64,000 bases of DNA from Leucobacter chromiireducens (GTDB taxonomy: Bacteria; Actinomycetota; Actinomycetes; Actinomycetales; Microbacteriaceae). Each line of letters opens with the position of its first letter. The stretch's first letter is position 1. The notes beneath the pieces were generated by a model. That model was not told the DNA's origin, searched no databases, and saw only the letters and a list, made by a program, of their open reading frames with translations. This document shows positions 1 to 8,836 of the stretch, in pieces. The position numbers were made by a program, and so were the translations under genes. The stretch covers positions 62,001 through 126,000 of the forward strand of contig NZ_RPDI01000004.1 of NCBI RefSeq assembly GCF_003917135.1, given 5' to 3'.

Positions 1-111
1 CGCGCGCTGAACCTGGAGGACGCGGCGAAGGCTACGGTGCTCGCGCGGCAGCTGGGGGATACCGACACGACGTTCCCCGCGGAGCACATGCCCGATCTGC
101 ATCACGCATAG
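1..111 (+). CDS. C-terminal end of an unidentified gene, cut by the window edge
   Basis: An open frame runs in from the left edge and ends at a TAG at 109-111, leaving 36 residues. They look helical and charged with a His-containing tail (ends DLHHA), but there is not enough to name a family. GC-ending codons match the surrounding genes, so it is probably the true 3' end of a coding gene on the same strand as the siderophore importer that follows. About 215 bases and a promoter separate it from the importer, so they are probably separate units. Confidence 0.45.
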   Translation, partial: RALNLEDAAKATVLARQLGDTDTTFPAEHMPDLHHA

Positions 112-189
112 CCCGCGCATCGAGCACTCAGAACCCTGCCCCGGAGCACGCGAAAACGCCGCGTTCTTCGGGGCTTTCTGCGTCAAGAC

Positions 190-219
190 TTGAACATCTG
201 ATGAATGTAAGCATAGGCT
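190..219 (+). promoter_or_regulatory. Predicted promoter of the siderophore importer operon
   Basis: TTGAAC (190-195) and TAGGCT (214-219) are spaced by 18 bases, a good match to a housekeeping actinobacterial promoter. Transcription would start near 226, giving a leader of about 100 bases before the GTG at 327. The -10 lies in an AT-richer patch that partly resembles a DtxR/IdeR iron box (about 10 of 19 positions), which would suit iron control of this operon, but the match is too weak to claim. Confidence 0.5.
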
Positions 220-326
220 GAATAGAGAGCTTGTTCGGCGGCGCGCCCGCACCGCGAACAGTGAACGCGCTGCCGCGAAGCCTCGCCGCAGCGCGTTTCC
301 ATGTCCGTTCAACCGAAGGATTCGAC

Positions 327-1331
327 GTGTCATTCCGTTCCACCCGCACCACGGCGGCCGCTGCCCTCGCGCTCGGCGCCGCGCTGCTCCTCTCCGCATG
401 CTCGACGGCCGCGCCCGCCGCGGACGCAGAGGCCGACGCCCAGGCAGCGTCCGGCACGGTGACCATCACCGACAACCACGGTGAGGTCGAGGTCCCGGTC
501 AACCCGAAGACCGTCGTCGCACTCGACAACCATGTCTTCTCCACGCTCGATGCCTGGGGCATCGAGCTCGCCGCGGCCCCGAAGGGGATCATGGGGACGG
601 TCTGGCCGAACTACCTCGAGGAATCGGTTGCAGACATCGGCTCGCACCGGGAGCCCAACCTCGAGACGATCGTCGCCGCGCAGCCCGACCTCATCATCGC
701 GGGCTACCGCTTCAGTGACTCCTACGAAGAGATCGCGAAGCAGAATCCGGACGCCGCGGTCATCGATATCGCCCCGCGCGAGGGCGAGGACCTGGTGAGC
801 GAGCTGAAGCGCGAGAGCGAGATTCTCGGCCAGATCTTCGACCGGGAGGACGAGGCAACGGAGCTGAACGAGCAGCTCGACGCCGCGATCGCGGACGCGA
901 AGGAGGCCTACAACGGCACCGACACCGTGATGGCGGTGAACACCTCGGGTGGCAAGATCGGCTACATCGCCCCGGGCGTCGGTCGTTCGGTCGGCCCCGT
1001 GTTTGACGCGCTCGGCCTGGAGCCGGCGCTCGAGGTGGAGGGCGCAACGAGCGACCACCAGGGCGACGACATCTCCGTCGAGGCGATCGCTGCGTCGAAC
1101 CCGCAGTGGATCATTGCGCTCGACCGCGACGCCGCCTTCGCTCCGGAGGACCGCGAAGAGGGCTCGCTCCCCGCGGCTGAGCTCATCGCCGACTCGGAGG
1201 CGCTGAAGAACGTTCCCGCGGTGCAGGACGGCAACATCATCTACCTCGACGCGAACTTCTACCTCACCGAAGACATTCAGGCGTACACCGCGCTCTTCGA
1301 GGAGATCACGGACGCCTTCTCGGCGGCATGA
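327..1331 (+). CDS. Iron-siderophore ABC transporter substrate-binding lipoprotein
   Basis: Extracytoplasmic binding protein that captures a ferric-siderophore complex for the permease/ATPase encoded just downstream. I start it at the GTG at 327 because AAGGA lies at 316-320 and because this start directly precedes a lipoprotein signal: hydrophobic residues 10-22, then lipobox L22-S-A-C25. Longer in-frame starts would put about 30 hydrophilic residues before the signal. The mature protein (about 310 residues) has the two-lobed type III binding-protein character (FepB/FhuD/YclQ class), including a VVALDN stretch and LIIAGYRF. It is first in a four-gene operon with two FecCD permeases and an ATPase, the usual arrangement of YclNOPQ/CeuBCDE-type importers. 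The actual siderophore cannot be read from the sequence. Confidence 0.9.
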   Translation: MSFRSTRTTAAAALALGAALLLSACSTAAPAADAEADAQAASGTVTITDNHGEVEVPVNPKTVVALDNHVFSTLDAWGIELAAAPKGIMGTVWPNYLEESVADIGSHREPNLETIVAAQPDLIIAGYRFSDSYEEIAKQNPDAAVIDIAPREGEDLVSELKRESEILGQIFDREDEATELNEQLDAAIADAKEAYNGTDTVMAVNTSGGKIGYIAPGVGRSVGPVFDALGLEPALEVEGATSDHQGDDISVEAIAASNPQWIIALDRDAAFAPEDREEGSLPAAELIADSEALKNVPAVQDGNIIYLDANFYLTEDIQAYTALFEEITDAFSAA

Positions 1332-1369
1332 TCTCCGACCATCGCGCCGCGGATTCTCGCGGCCAGGGG

Positions 1370-1393
1370 GCGCCCGCTCGGCTGAGCGGGCGC
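1370..1393 (+). terminator. Stem-loop between binding-protein and permease genes
   Basis: A perfect 10-bp stem (1370-1379 with 1384-1393) with a GGCT loop sits just after the binding-protein stop. There is no U-run. In ABC operons a stem at this place often stabilises or partly ends the binding-protein transcript, so this protein outnumbers the permeases. It also argues that this stretch is not translated. Confidence 0.5.
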
Positions 1394-1426
1394 TCTCGCG
1401 TTGCCACTGCGCCGAGCGCGGAGGAG

Positions 1427-2386
1427 ATGACGCCGGCCCGCCGCTCCTCCCCGTGGCCGCTCATCCTCGCCGTGCTCGGTGTCCTCGCGCTCCTCGTGCT
1501 CTCCGTGTTCGTCGGGGTCTACGACCTCTCGGACGGGGAGATGGGCGCGGAGATGATCTGGATCACGCGCGTGCCCCGAACGCTCGCGCTCGTGCTCGCG
1601 GGTGCCGCAATGGCGGCGAGCGGGCTGGTGATGCAGATGCTCACGCAGAACCGTTTCGTCGACGCGACCACCTCCGGCACCACGGAGTGGGCCTCCCTCG
1701 GCCTCCTGCTCACGGCGATCATCGCCCCGGGCGTCGGGCTGCTCGGGCGCATGGCGATCGCGAGCGCGTTCGCGTTCGTCGGCGCGATGGCCTTCATGCT
1801 GATCCTGCGGCGCGTAGTCATCCGCACGACGCTCGTCGTGCCCCTCATCGGCATCATGCTGGGCGCGGTCGTTGGCGCGCTCACCACCTTCCTCGCCGTG
1901 CAGTTCAACCTGCTGCAGATGGTGGGGACATGGTTCATGGGCAGCTTCACCGGTGTGGTGCGCGGGCGATACGAGGTGCTGTGGATCGTCGCGGTCGTCA
2001 CTCTGCTGGTGTTTCTGCTCGCCGACCGCATCACTGTCGCTGGCCTTGGCCGCGACGTCGCGACGAACGTCGGCATGAGCTACGACGCGATCGTGATCGC
2101 GGGCACCGCGCTCGTCGCGGTTTCCGCTGGTGTGACTGTCGTTGTCGTTGGCTTCCTCCCGTTCCTCGGGCTCGTCGTCCCGAACATCGTTGCGACGATT
2201 CGCGGTGACAACGTGCGGAGCAACCTGCCGTGGGTGTGCCTCGGCGGTGTGGCGCTCGTGATCATCTGTGACATCATCGGCCGAGTGATTCGCATGCCGT
2301 TCGAGGTGCCCGTCTCGATGGTGCTCGGCATCATCGGCACGGTCGTGTTCATCACCATCCTCCTGAGGGGGCGTGCTCGTGGCTAG
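1427..2386 (+). CDS. FecCD-family siderophore ABC permease, first subunit
   Basis: Integral membrane permease of an iron-chelate importer, about 319 residues from this start, with the many hydrophobic helices typical of FecCD/BtuC permeases. The segment around VDATTSGTTEW followed by ASLGLL resembles the YclN/CeuB branch. An in-frame ATG at 1328 overlaps the previous stop (ATGA) and would add 33 hydrophilic residues with weaker GC3; I prefer the ATG at 1427 because the family normally begins close to the first helix and a strong hairpin (1370-1393) lies in between. The spacing of GGAGG to 1427 is short, so 1328 remains possible. The gene overlaps the next permease by eight bases. Confidence 0.88.
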   Translation: MTPARRSSPWPLILAVLGVLALLVLSVFVGVYDLSDGEMGAEMIWITRVPRTLALVLAGAAMAASGLVMQMLTQNRFVDATTSGTTEWASLGLLLTAIIAPGVGLLGRMAIASAFAFVGAMAFMLILRRVVIRTTLVVPLIGIMLGAVVGALTTFLAVQFNLLQMVGTWFMGSFTGVVRGRYEVLWIVAVVTLLVFLLADRITVAGLGRDVATNVGMSYDAIVIAGTALVAVSAGVTVVVVGFLPFLGLVVPNIVATIRGDNVRSNLPWVCLGGVALVIICDIIGRVIRMPFEVPVSMVLGIIGTVVFITILLRGRARG

Positions 2387-3407
2387 CATCGTCACACTCA
2401 GCGCGGCTGGAGTGCTGCCCGACGCCCCGGAGCCTGCAGCCCCGCGCTGGCGCCGCGCGATCCCGATCGTGCTGGTCTACACAGTCGCGCTCGCGCTCGC
2501 CGTCGCCGTACTCAGCTACGGCAATCCGGCCCCGGTCGGCAGCTCCGGCTTCTGGGTGATCGTGCAGTCGCGCTTCGCCTCCCTGGGCACGATCGCCCTC
2601 GTCGCGGTGTGCCAGTCGGTCGCCACGGTGCTGTTCCACACGGCAACGTCGAACCGTATCCTCACCCCGTCGATCCTGGGCTTCGACGCGCTCTACGTTC
2701 TCACGCAGACCGCGCTCGTGTTCGTCTTCGGCACCGCGGCGTCCGGCATGGAGGGGATCCCGAAGATCCTCGCCCAGAGCGGGCTCATGGTGCTCTTCGC
2801 CACGGCCCTCTACGGCTGGCTGTTCTCAGGAAAACACGCAAACCTGCACCTCCTGCTCCTCGTTGGCGTCGTGCTGGGGATCGGCTTCGGGTCGGTGTCG
2901 ACGTTCATGCAGCGGATGCTCACGCCGAGCGAGTTCGACGTGCTGAGCGCGCGCCTCTTTGGCAGCATCGGGAAGGGCAACGTCGAATACCTCCCCGTCG
3001 CTGCCACGATCGCGGTCGGGATCCTGCTCTTCGTCTGGGCGAAGCGCCGCACCTACGACGTTGTCGCGCTCGGACGTGATGCCGCGGTGAGTCTCGGCGT
3101 GCACTACCGCAGAGAGATCGTCACGATCCTCGTCCTCGTTGCGGTGCTCGTCTCCGTGTCCGTCACGATGGTGGGTCCCATGACGTTCTACGGCTTCCTC
3201 GTCGCAACGCTCGCTTACCAGTTCGCGCGAAATGACACGCACGCCGAGGTGCTGCCGCTCGCCATCGGGATCGGCCTCGTGACCCTCATCGGGGCGACCT
3301 TCATCCTGAAGCACGTGTTCTCCGCTGGCGGTCTGGTGACCGTCATCATCGAGTTCATCGGCGGGCTCTTGTTCCTCATTGTTCTGCTCAGAAAGGGGCT
3401 GCGTTGA
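2379..3407 (+). CDS. FecCD-family siderophore ABC permease, second subunit
   Basis: Second transmembrane subunit of the importer, 342 residues, pairing with the first permease to form the membrane channel. It has a hydrophilic N-terminus of about 20 residues and then repeated 20-residue hydrophobic segments, with FecCD-like elements such as LGRDAAVSLGVHY near residue 225 and VVTILVLVAVL-type helices. I chose the GTG at 2379 because GAGGGG (2365-2370) lies eight bases upstream; an earlier GTG at 2373 is too close to it. The start overlaps the preceding stop, and its own stop overlaps the ATPase start, so the three are probably translationally coupled. Confidence 0.9.
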   Translation: MASIVTLSAAGVLPDAPEPAAPRWRRAIPIVLVYTVALALAVAVLSYGNPAPVGSSGFWVIVQSRFASLGTIALVAVCQSVATVLFHTATSNRILTPSILGFDALYVLTQTALVFVFGTAASGMEGIPKILAQSGLMVLFATALYGWLFSGKHANLHLLLLVGVVLGIGFGSVSTFMQRMLTPSEFDVLSARLFGSIGKGNVEYLPVAATIAVGILLFVWAKRRTYDVVALGRDAAVSLGVHYRREIVTILVLVAVLVSVSVTMVGPMTFYGFLVATLAYQFARNDTHAEVLPLAIGIGLVTLIGATFILKHVFSAGGLVTVIIEFIGGLLFLIVLLRKGLR

Positions 3408-4165
3408 TCCAGCTCACGAACGTGGGGAAGGAGTACGCCGGTCGCCGCGTGCTCGGCCCCATCGACCTCACCATCGAACGCGGTGGCGTGACCGCGCTCA
3501 TCGGCCCGAACGGTGCGGGGAAGTCGACCATGCTGACGATCATCGGCCGCCTGCTCGAGGCGGACAGTGGGAGCGTGACGGTCGGCGGGCTCGACGTGCG
3601 CACCTCGAAGTCCCGCGAGCTCGCGCAGGTCGTGTCGATCCTGAAGCAGGAGAACCACTTCATGGCGCGACTGACGGTGCGACAGCTCGTCACGTTCGGC
3701 CGCTTCCCGCACTCCGCCGGGCGGCTCACCGAGACGGACCACCGCGCGATCCACGCGGCGATCGCGTTCCTCGACCTCGCCGGGATGGAGGAGCGCTTCA
3801 TCGACGAGCTGTCTGGCGGTCAGCGGCAGCGCGCGTTCGTGGCCATGGTGCTGGCGCAGGACACCGACTACGTGCTGCTCGACGAGCCGCTGACCGGCCT
3901 CGACATGCGTCACGCGGTCGGCATGATGGGCCAGGTGCGCGCCGCGGCCGACGCGCTGGGCAAGACGGTGATCCTCGTGATCCACGACGTGAACTTCGCC
4001 GCCGCGTATGCCGACCGCATCGTCGCGCTCGCGGACGGCCGCGTGGTCGCGTCGGGGACGCCCGAGGAGATCATCACTCCCGAGGTGCTGGAGCGCGTCT
4101 TCGAGACTCCGGTTGAGGTGCTCGAGCACGCGGGACGCCGGGTCGCGGTCTATTACCGGCCGTAG
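3404..4165 (+). CDS. Siderophore ABC transporter ATP-binding protein
   Basis: Cytoplasmic ATPase driving the siderophore importer, 253 residues. All nucleotide-binding motifs are intact: Walker A GPNGAGKST (residues 34-42), Q-loop Gln82, signature LSGGQ (136-140), Walker B VLLDE (157-161) and switch His194. This is the FepC/FhuC/YclP type. The start is a TTG at 3404 overlapping the previous TGA, with GAAAGGGG just upstream. It is the last gene of the operon: the next gene has its own predicted promoter. Confidence 0.93.
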   Translation: MIQLTNVGKEYAGRRVLGPIDLTIERGGVTALIGPNGAGKSTMLTIIGRLLEADSGSVTVGGLDVRTSKSRELAQVVSILKQENHFMARLTVRQLVTFGRFPHSAGRLTETDHRAIHAAIAFLDLAGMEERFIDELSGGQRQRAFVAMVLAQDTDYVLLDEPLTGLDMRHAVGMMGQVRAAADALGKTVILVIHDVNFAAAYADRIVALADGRVVASGTPEEIITPEVLERVFETPVEVLEHAGRRVAVYYRP

Positions 4166-4222
4166 CGGGGGCGAAGCCCGCGGGCCGGCGCGCTCGTGGC
4201 GGCGAGGTGGGCGCTGGCCCGG

Positions 4223-4228
4223 TACCGT
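4223..4228 (+). promoter_or_regulatory. -10 element of a predicted leaderless transcript (serine hydrolase)
   Basis: TACCGT ends exactly six bases before the ATG at 4235 and no ribosome-binding site is visible, so the transcript probably begins at the start codon. Confidence 0.45.
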
Positions 4229-4234
4229 TGACGC

Positions 4235-5059
4235 ATGGAGAGTCTCACCACGATCGACACCTGGCCCGTGAAGCACGCCGCGGCGGCCGTCATTGCGCAG
4301 GACGGCCGTATTCTCGGCCAGCACGGCGATCAGCATCGCGAGTTCAAGCTCGCCTCGGTCACGAAGCTGCTGAGCGCCGCCGCGGTGCTGCTCGGCGTGG
4401 AAGAGGGCGTGCTCGAGCTCGACGACCCTGCCGGTCCGGAGGGCTCGACCGTGCGGCACCTGCTCGCGCACGCCTCGGGGTACGACTTTTCGGAGGACAT
4501 CCTTCGCGCACGTCCCGGACGGCGGCGCGTGTACTCGAACCGCGGCATCAACGTACTCGCCGAGGTATTCGCCGAGCGGGCGGAAATGCCCTTCGCTGAG
4601 TACCTTCGCGAGGGCATCCTCGAACCGCTGGGGATGACGCACACACGACTCGAGGGCCCGCCCGCCGCCGGCGGGGTCTCCACGGTTGCCGACCTCAGCC
4701 GTTTCGCCGCCGAACTGCAGAACCCGCAGCTGCTGCACCCGGACACGATCGCGCTCGCCACGCACGTGGTGTTCCCCGGTCTCGACGGCGTGCTCCCCGG
4801 GTTCGGCCGCCAGGAGCACAACGACTGGGGGCTGGGCTTCGAGATCCGCAACGGCAAGACCCCGCACTGGACGGGGAGCCTGAACAGCCCGGAGACCTAC
4901 GGGCACTTCGGTCAGGCCGGAACATTCCTGTGGGTGGACCCGGTCGCCGAGGTGGCGTGCGTGGCGCTCACCGACCGGAATTTCGGCGAGTGGTCGGCGG
5001 CCGCGTGGCCGGTCTTCTCCGACGCCGTACTCCGCGAACTCGCTCCCGCCAAGGGCTAG
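4235..5059 (+). CDS. Serine hydrolase of the beta-lactamase / DD-peptidase fold
   Basis: A 274-residue protein with the three active-site motifs of class C beta-lactamase-like proteins: S41-V-T-K44 (nucleophile and general base), Y100-S-N102, and H224-F-G226 in place of KTG. There is no signal peptide, so it probably acts in the cytoplasm as an esterase or peptidase rather than as a resistance enzyme; it is also short compared with true class C enzymes (about 360 residues). It lies downstream of the siderophore importer, but its own predicted promoter suggests independent expression. A role in releasing iron from a siderophore ester is conceivable from context alone and is speculative. Confidence 0.85.
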   Translation: MESLTTIDTWPVKHAAAAVIAQDGRILGQHGDQHREFKLASVTKLLSAAAVLLGVEEGVLELDDPAGPEGSTVRHLLAHASGYDFSEDILRARPGRRRVYSNRGINVLAEVFAERAEMPFAEYLREGILEPLGMTHTRLEGPPAAGGVSTVADLSRFAAELQNPQLLHPDTIALATHVVFPGLDGVLPGFGRQEHNDWGLGFEIRNGKTPHWTGSLNSPETYGHFGQAGTFLWVDPVAEVACVALTDRNFGEWSAAAWPVFSDAVLRELAPAKG

Positions 5060-5118
5060 GCCGGCGCTCGCGTCCAGCGCGGAGCGCAGCGGCTGAGCGG
5101 GAGTGTGCATGAGCATGT

Positions 5119-6123
5119 TCATCCGGTGACCCCGTCCTCTGCAAGGAGCTCGCCGAGTTTCCCCCGCACCGGGCTGGGCGATACGCCGAGCGCGTCCGCG
5201 ACCCGGGCGGCGGTGCCCACGGGATCCAACAGCACGTGCTTCGCGCGAAACCGGAGGACGTGAAATCCGGCCTCGCGCGCCGCGTCAAGCCGTTCGAGGT
5301 CGCGTTCGTACTGGGTGCGGCTGGTGCGGTGCTGGTCGCCGTCGTACTCCACGAGGAGTTTGCGGGCCGCGCAGACGAGGTCAAACCGTCCGATCCATTC
5401 GCCACCCGGAGCGTGCACCGACTGCTGCAACACAAAGTGGTGATCGAGCGAGTGCCGCACCAGGATGAGCCGAAGCAGAGACTCCATACGCGATTCGGCG
5501 CCCACACTGGCAACCCGCAGCGCGATCCTGACTGCCGCGATTCCGCGAACGCGCTCGGTGAGCGCCGCGCGGCGGAGCCGAGCGAGCGAGGCCAGCGGTG
5601 GACCGCCGCGCGCCGCGGGATCGCGGAGCAGGTGATCGGCTGCCACCACGAGCTCCCGAAACGGCAGCAGGGCGCCGGACTGGCAGAGCGCGAGCCACGG
5701 CGCGATCAGCGGTGCCCCCGTGCCCGGCTGCGCGCGCGTGGGAAACGGCGTCGTGCGGGTGTGTCCCACCACTCCGTGGGCCACCGAGCGGCTGTGCGGC
5801 AGCGGGGCGGTGAGGTGGATCGCAGGTGACGTGCGAATGGGACAGCCCCAGAGGTGGAGCGCTGTGGTGTGACTGAGTGCCTCCCCCTCCCGAATGCGTG
5901 GGCGCACCCGCGTAGCGGCACGCGCGAGCGCGTCATCGGGCTGCGTGCCCGCGGCGCGCCCCTGCGGGGTGCCGAGCCACGCCACATCGCGGACCCCGTG
6001 GAAGGGACGCACGAACCGGTGGTGGCTCAGCACGCGCTCGGTCATCCCGGCGGCGCGTGCCTCGCGCACGGAGAACGGTCGAGACTCGAGGGGCTCGGGG
6101 AGCGGGGCGGGTGGTTGGGGCAT
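5119..6123 (-). CDS. DUF559-domain protein with AbiEi-like N-terminal region
   Basis: A 334-residue protein of a class abundant in Actinobacteria. The N-terminus (FSVREARAAGM, then residues to about 90) resembles the winged-helix region found in AbiEi-type antitoxin-like proteins, and the C-terminal 100 residues carry a DUF559 endonuclease-like region (FDLVCAARKLLVEYDGDQHR, then a conserved ERD-LERLDAAREAGFHVLR segment). The acidic EYDGDQH motif resembles the active site of PD-(D/E)XK nucleases. These proteins often occur alone, as here, with no obvious toxin partner, and their role is not established. The start is the ATG at 6123, with GGAGG just before it. Confidence 0.75.
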   Translation of the reverse strand: MPQPPAPLPEPLESRPFSVREARAAGMTERVLSHHRFVRPFHGVRDVAWLGTPQGRAAGTQPDDALARAATRVRPRIREGEALSHTTALHLWGCPIRTSPAIHLTAPLPHSRSVAHGVVGHTRTTPFPTRAQPGTGAPLIAPWLALCQSGALLPFRELVVAADHLLRDPAARGGPPLASLARLRRAALTERVRGIAAVRIALRVASVGAESRMESLLRLILVRHSLDHHFVLQQSVHAPGGEWIGRFDLVCAARKLLVEYDGDQHRTSRTQYERDLERLDAAREAGFHVLRFRAKHVLLDPVGTAARVADALGVSPSPVRGKLGELLAEDGVTG

Positions 6124-6263
6124 GCCTCCAGGATCGGCCAGCGCGACCGCCCCGGAACCTCAGATCCCCTTTTTGTGGAGAACAAGCAATGCGAGCCCCC
6201 TGTGCGCGAGCCAAGCCCCCGCACCCCCCTGCCCCGCCCTTCGCCCCCCCGCCACCCCAATCC

Positions 6264-6315
6264 AAAAGTGGCAAACCGACCCTTCACGCGCGTGAAGGGT
6301 CGGTTTGCCACTTTT
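6264..6315. repeat. Perfect 52-bp palindrome downstream of purL
   Basis: Two 26-base arms (6264-6289 and 6290-6315) are exact reverse complements with no spacer, flanked by A- and T-runs, so the RNA from either strand forms a very long hairpin followed by U residues. It lies 31 bases past the purL stop on that strand, and 141 bases before the next gene, so it is a likely intrinsic terminator. Nothing else is apparent between 6124 and 6345. Confidence 0.8.
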
Positions 6316-6345
6316 CAAATGAGGTTAGAGGGGAGGGGGGTACTC

Positions 6346-8730
6346 CTAACCCACCACTGGGCCGAAGCGCTCGGGGAGGGTCGCACGCGACGCGGCGCCC
6401 AGCTCGGCGAGCGGCAGCGTGAAGCGATCCTGCACCTCGATCGCAGCATCCTCGCCAGCGCCATCCGTCACGCCGATGCGCAGCACCGGGTAGCCGCGGC
6501 CCTCGCACAGCCCGCGGAACTTCACGTCCTCCTCGTGGGGCACCGCGACGAGCACGCGGCCCTGCGACTCCGAGAAGAGGGCCGCCGTCGCGTCGACGCC
6601 GTCGCGCGAGATGATCTCCTCGAGCCACACGCGGGCACCCACGCCGAAGCGCAGCGCGCCGTCGGTGAGCGCCTGCGCAAGGCCACCCTCTGAGAGGTCG
6701 ACGGCGCCCGAGAGGATGCCGTTCTGCGAGGCGGCGTGCAGCAGCCCGGCGAGGCGGCGCTCGGCGTCGAGATCGGCCACCGGCGGGCGCCCGCCGAGGT
6801 GATCGTGCACGGTGCCGGCCCAGGCAGAACCGTCGAGCTCGTCGTGGGTGACGCCCAGCAGGTAGAGGTGCTCGCCCTGATCCTGCCAGCCGCTCGGCAC
6901 GCGCCGCGCAACGTCGTCGATGATGCCGAGCACGCCAACCACGGGGGTCGGGTGGATCGGGGTGTCGCCCGTCTGGTTGTAGAGGGAGACGTTGCCGCCG
7001 GTGACGGGCACCTCGAGCGCCAGGCACGCGTCGGACAGGCCCTCGACGGCCTGCGAGAACTGCCACATGACCTCGGGGTTCTCGGGGCTGCCGAAGTTCA
7101 GGCAGTCGGTCACCGCGGTGGGAACGGCGCCGGAGGTGGCGACGTTGCGGTACGCTTCGGCGAGCGCGAGCTGCGCGCCGGCGAACGGGTCGAGCTGGCA
7201 GTAGCGGCCGTTCGCGTCGGTGGAGATCGCGACGCCGAGCCCGCTCTCCTCATCCACGCGGATCATGCCTGCGCCGTCCGGGAAGGAGAGCGCGGTGTTG
7301 CCGAGCACGTACTTGTCGTACTGGTTCGTGATCCAGTCGACCGATGCCTGGTTGGGCGACGCCGCGACGTCGATCATCTGCTGGCGCAGCACCTCGGCGG
7401 AGCCGTCGCGCGCGAGGCCGGCGGCGTTCACCGAGTCGGCCTGCAGCGCGTCGATCCAGCTCGGGTACGCGACGGGGCGCTCGTAGACGGGGCCGTCGAC
7501 GGCGACCGTCGAGGGATCAACGTTGACGATCTCCTCGCCGCGCCAGTTGATGACGAGGCGGCCGGTGTCGGTGACCTCGCCGAGCACGCTCGTCTCGACG
7601 TCCCACTTCTGGGTGACCGCGAGGAACGCGTCGAGCTTCTCGGGGGCCACGATCGCCATCATGCGCTCCTGGCTCTCCGACATGAGGATCTCCTCGGCCG
7701 TCAGCGAGGGATCGCGGAGCAGCACGCTGTCGAGCTCGATGAACATGCCGCCGTCGCCGTTGGCCGCGAGCTCGGAGGTGGCGCAGGAGATGCCGGCTGC
7801 GCCGAGGTCCTGGATGCCCTCGACGAGGTCGCCCTGGAACAGCTCGAGGCAGCACTCGATGAGCACCTTCTCGGCGAACGGGTCGCCCACCTGCACGGCC
7901 GGGCGCTTCGTCGGGCCGCCCTCGTCGAACGAGTCGGAGGCGAGGATCGACGCGCCGCCGATGCCGTCGCCGCCCGTGCGCGCGCCGAAGAGCACGACCT
8001 TGTTGCCGAGGCCGGAAGCGTTCGCGAGGTGCAGGTCCTCGTGGCGGAGCACGCCGACGCCGAGCGCGTTGACGAGCGGGTTCTGCTGGTAGACCTTGTC
8101 GAACACGGTCTCGCCGCCGAGGTTCGGCAGCCCCAGGCAGTTCGCGTATGAGCTGATGCCGGAGACCACGCCGTGCACCACGCGGGCGGTGTCCGGCTCG
8201 TCGATGTCACCGAAGCGGAGCTGATCCATCACCGCGACGGGGCGCGCGCCCATGGAGATGATGTCGCGGATGATACCGCCGACACCGGTCGCCGCGCCCT
8301 GGAAGGGCTCGATGTAGGAGGGGTGGTTGTGGCTCTCCACCTTGAACGTGACGGCCCAGCCTTCGCCGATGTCGATGACACCGGCGTTCTCGCCCATGCC
8401 GACGAGCAGGCGCTCCTTCATCTTGTCGTTGACCTTCTTACCGAACTGGCGCAGGTAGATTTTCGACGACTTGTAGGAGCAGTGCTCCGACCACATGACG
8501 GAGTACATCGCCAGCTCACCCGATGTGGGGCGGCGGCCGAGGATCTCGCGGATCTGCGCGTACTCGTCGGCCTTCAGGCCGAGCGCGTCGTATGGCTGCT
8601 CTTTGTCGGGCGTCGCGATCGCGTCTGCGACGGTGTCCGGGAGGTGGATCGGGGCGGTGGGTTCAGTCACGCTGATGTGCTCCGTGGGCTCGGGGGCGGT
8701 ACGGCTACGATCGGAGCGGCCAGCGCTCAC
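6346..8730 (-). CDS. purL: Phosphoribosylformylglycinamidine synthase, PurL subunit
   Basis: Synthetase subunit that converts FGAR, glutamine-derived ammonia and ATP to FGAM in the fourth step of purine synthesis. It is the short form (794 residues) that needs separate PurQ and PurS, both encoded about 9 kb away. Family hallmarks include [20 protein letters not shown] near residue 52, the [16 protein letters not shown] region, and [11 protein letters not shown]-like and [10 protein letters not shown] segments. Homology begins near residue 32. I take the GTG at 8730 because TAGACT lies six bases upstream (leaderless); a GTG at 8670 with GGAG at about nine bases is a credible shorter start and would remove 20 residues. 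A long palindrome follows the stop. Confidence 0.96.
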   Translation of the reverse strand: MSAGRSDRSRTAPEPTEHISVTEPTAPIHLPDTVADAIATPDKEQPYDALGLKADEYAQIREILGRRPTSGELAMYSVMWSEHCSYKSSKIYLRQFGKKVNDKMKERLLVGMGENAGVIDIGEGWAVTFKVESHNHPSYIEPFQGAATGVGGIIRDIISMGARPVAVMDQLRFGDIDEPDTARVVHGVVSGISSYANCLGLPNLGGETVFDKVYQQNPLVNALGVGVLRHEDLHLANASGLGNKVVLFGARTGGDGIGGASILASDSFDEGGPTKRPAVQVGDPFAEKVLIECCLELFQGDLVEGIQDLGAAGISCATSELAANGDGGMFIELDSVLLRDPSLTAEEILMSESQERMMAIVAPEKLDAFLAVTQKWDVETSVLGEVTDTGRLVINWRGEEIVNVDPSTVAVDGPVYERPVAYPSWIDALQADSVNAAGLARDGSAEVLRQQMIDVAASPNQASVDWITNQYDKYVLGNTALSFPDGAGMIRVDEESGLGVAISTDANGRYCQLDPFAGAQLALAEAYRNVATSGAVPTAVTDCLNFGSPENPEVMWQFSQAVEGLSDACLALEVPVTGGNVSLYNQTGDTPIHPTPVVGVLGIIDDVARRVPSGWQDQGEHLYLLGVTHDELDGSAWAGTVHDHLGGRPPVADLDAERRLAGLLHAASQNGILSGAVDLSEGGLAQALTDGALRFGVGARVWLEEIISRDGVDATAALFSESQGRVLVAVPHEEDVKFRGLCEGRGYPVLRIGVTDGAGEDAAIEVQDRFTLPLAELGAASRATLPERFGPVVG

Positions 8731-8736
8731 CCGGCT

Positions 8737-8742
8737 AGTCTA
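8737..8742 (-). promoter_or_regulatory. -10 element for purL (predicted leaderless)
   Basis: TAGACT on the minus strand lies six bases before the GTG at 8730. No clear -35 hexamer is visible. Confidence 0.5.
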
Positions 8743-8836
8743 CGGCGTTTGGGCGCGCCTCGGGATCGGGCCGTAGTCGGCAAACGCGGCGGGCCCGTTT
8801 CTGGTGTTTTTCAGCGGGAACCGCGAAACTGGGTGC

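Noticed and set aside
207-225. An iron box before the siderophore operon
   Set aside because: Only about 10 of 19 positions match the DtxR/IdeR consensus, and the TAGGCT part is explained by the -10 hexamer that recurs at genes unrelated to iron.
5119-6123. DUF559/AbiEi-like protein as part of a toxin-antitoxin or defence island
   Set aside because: No toxin partner, restriction or helicase gene lies beside it; the neighbours are a serine hydrolase and purL.
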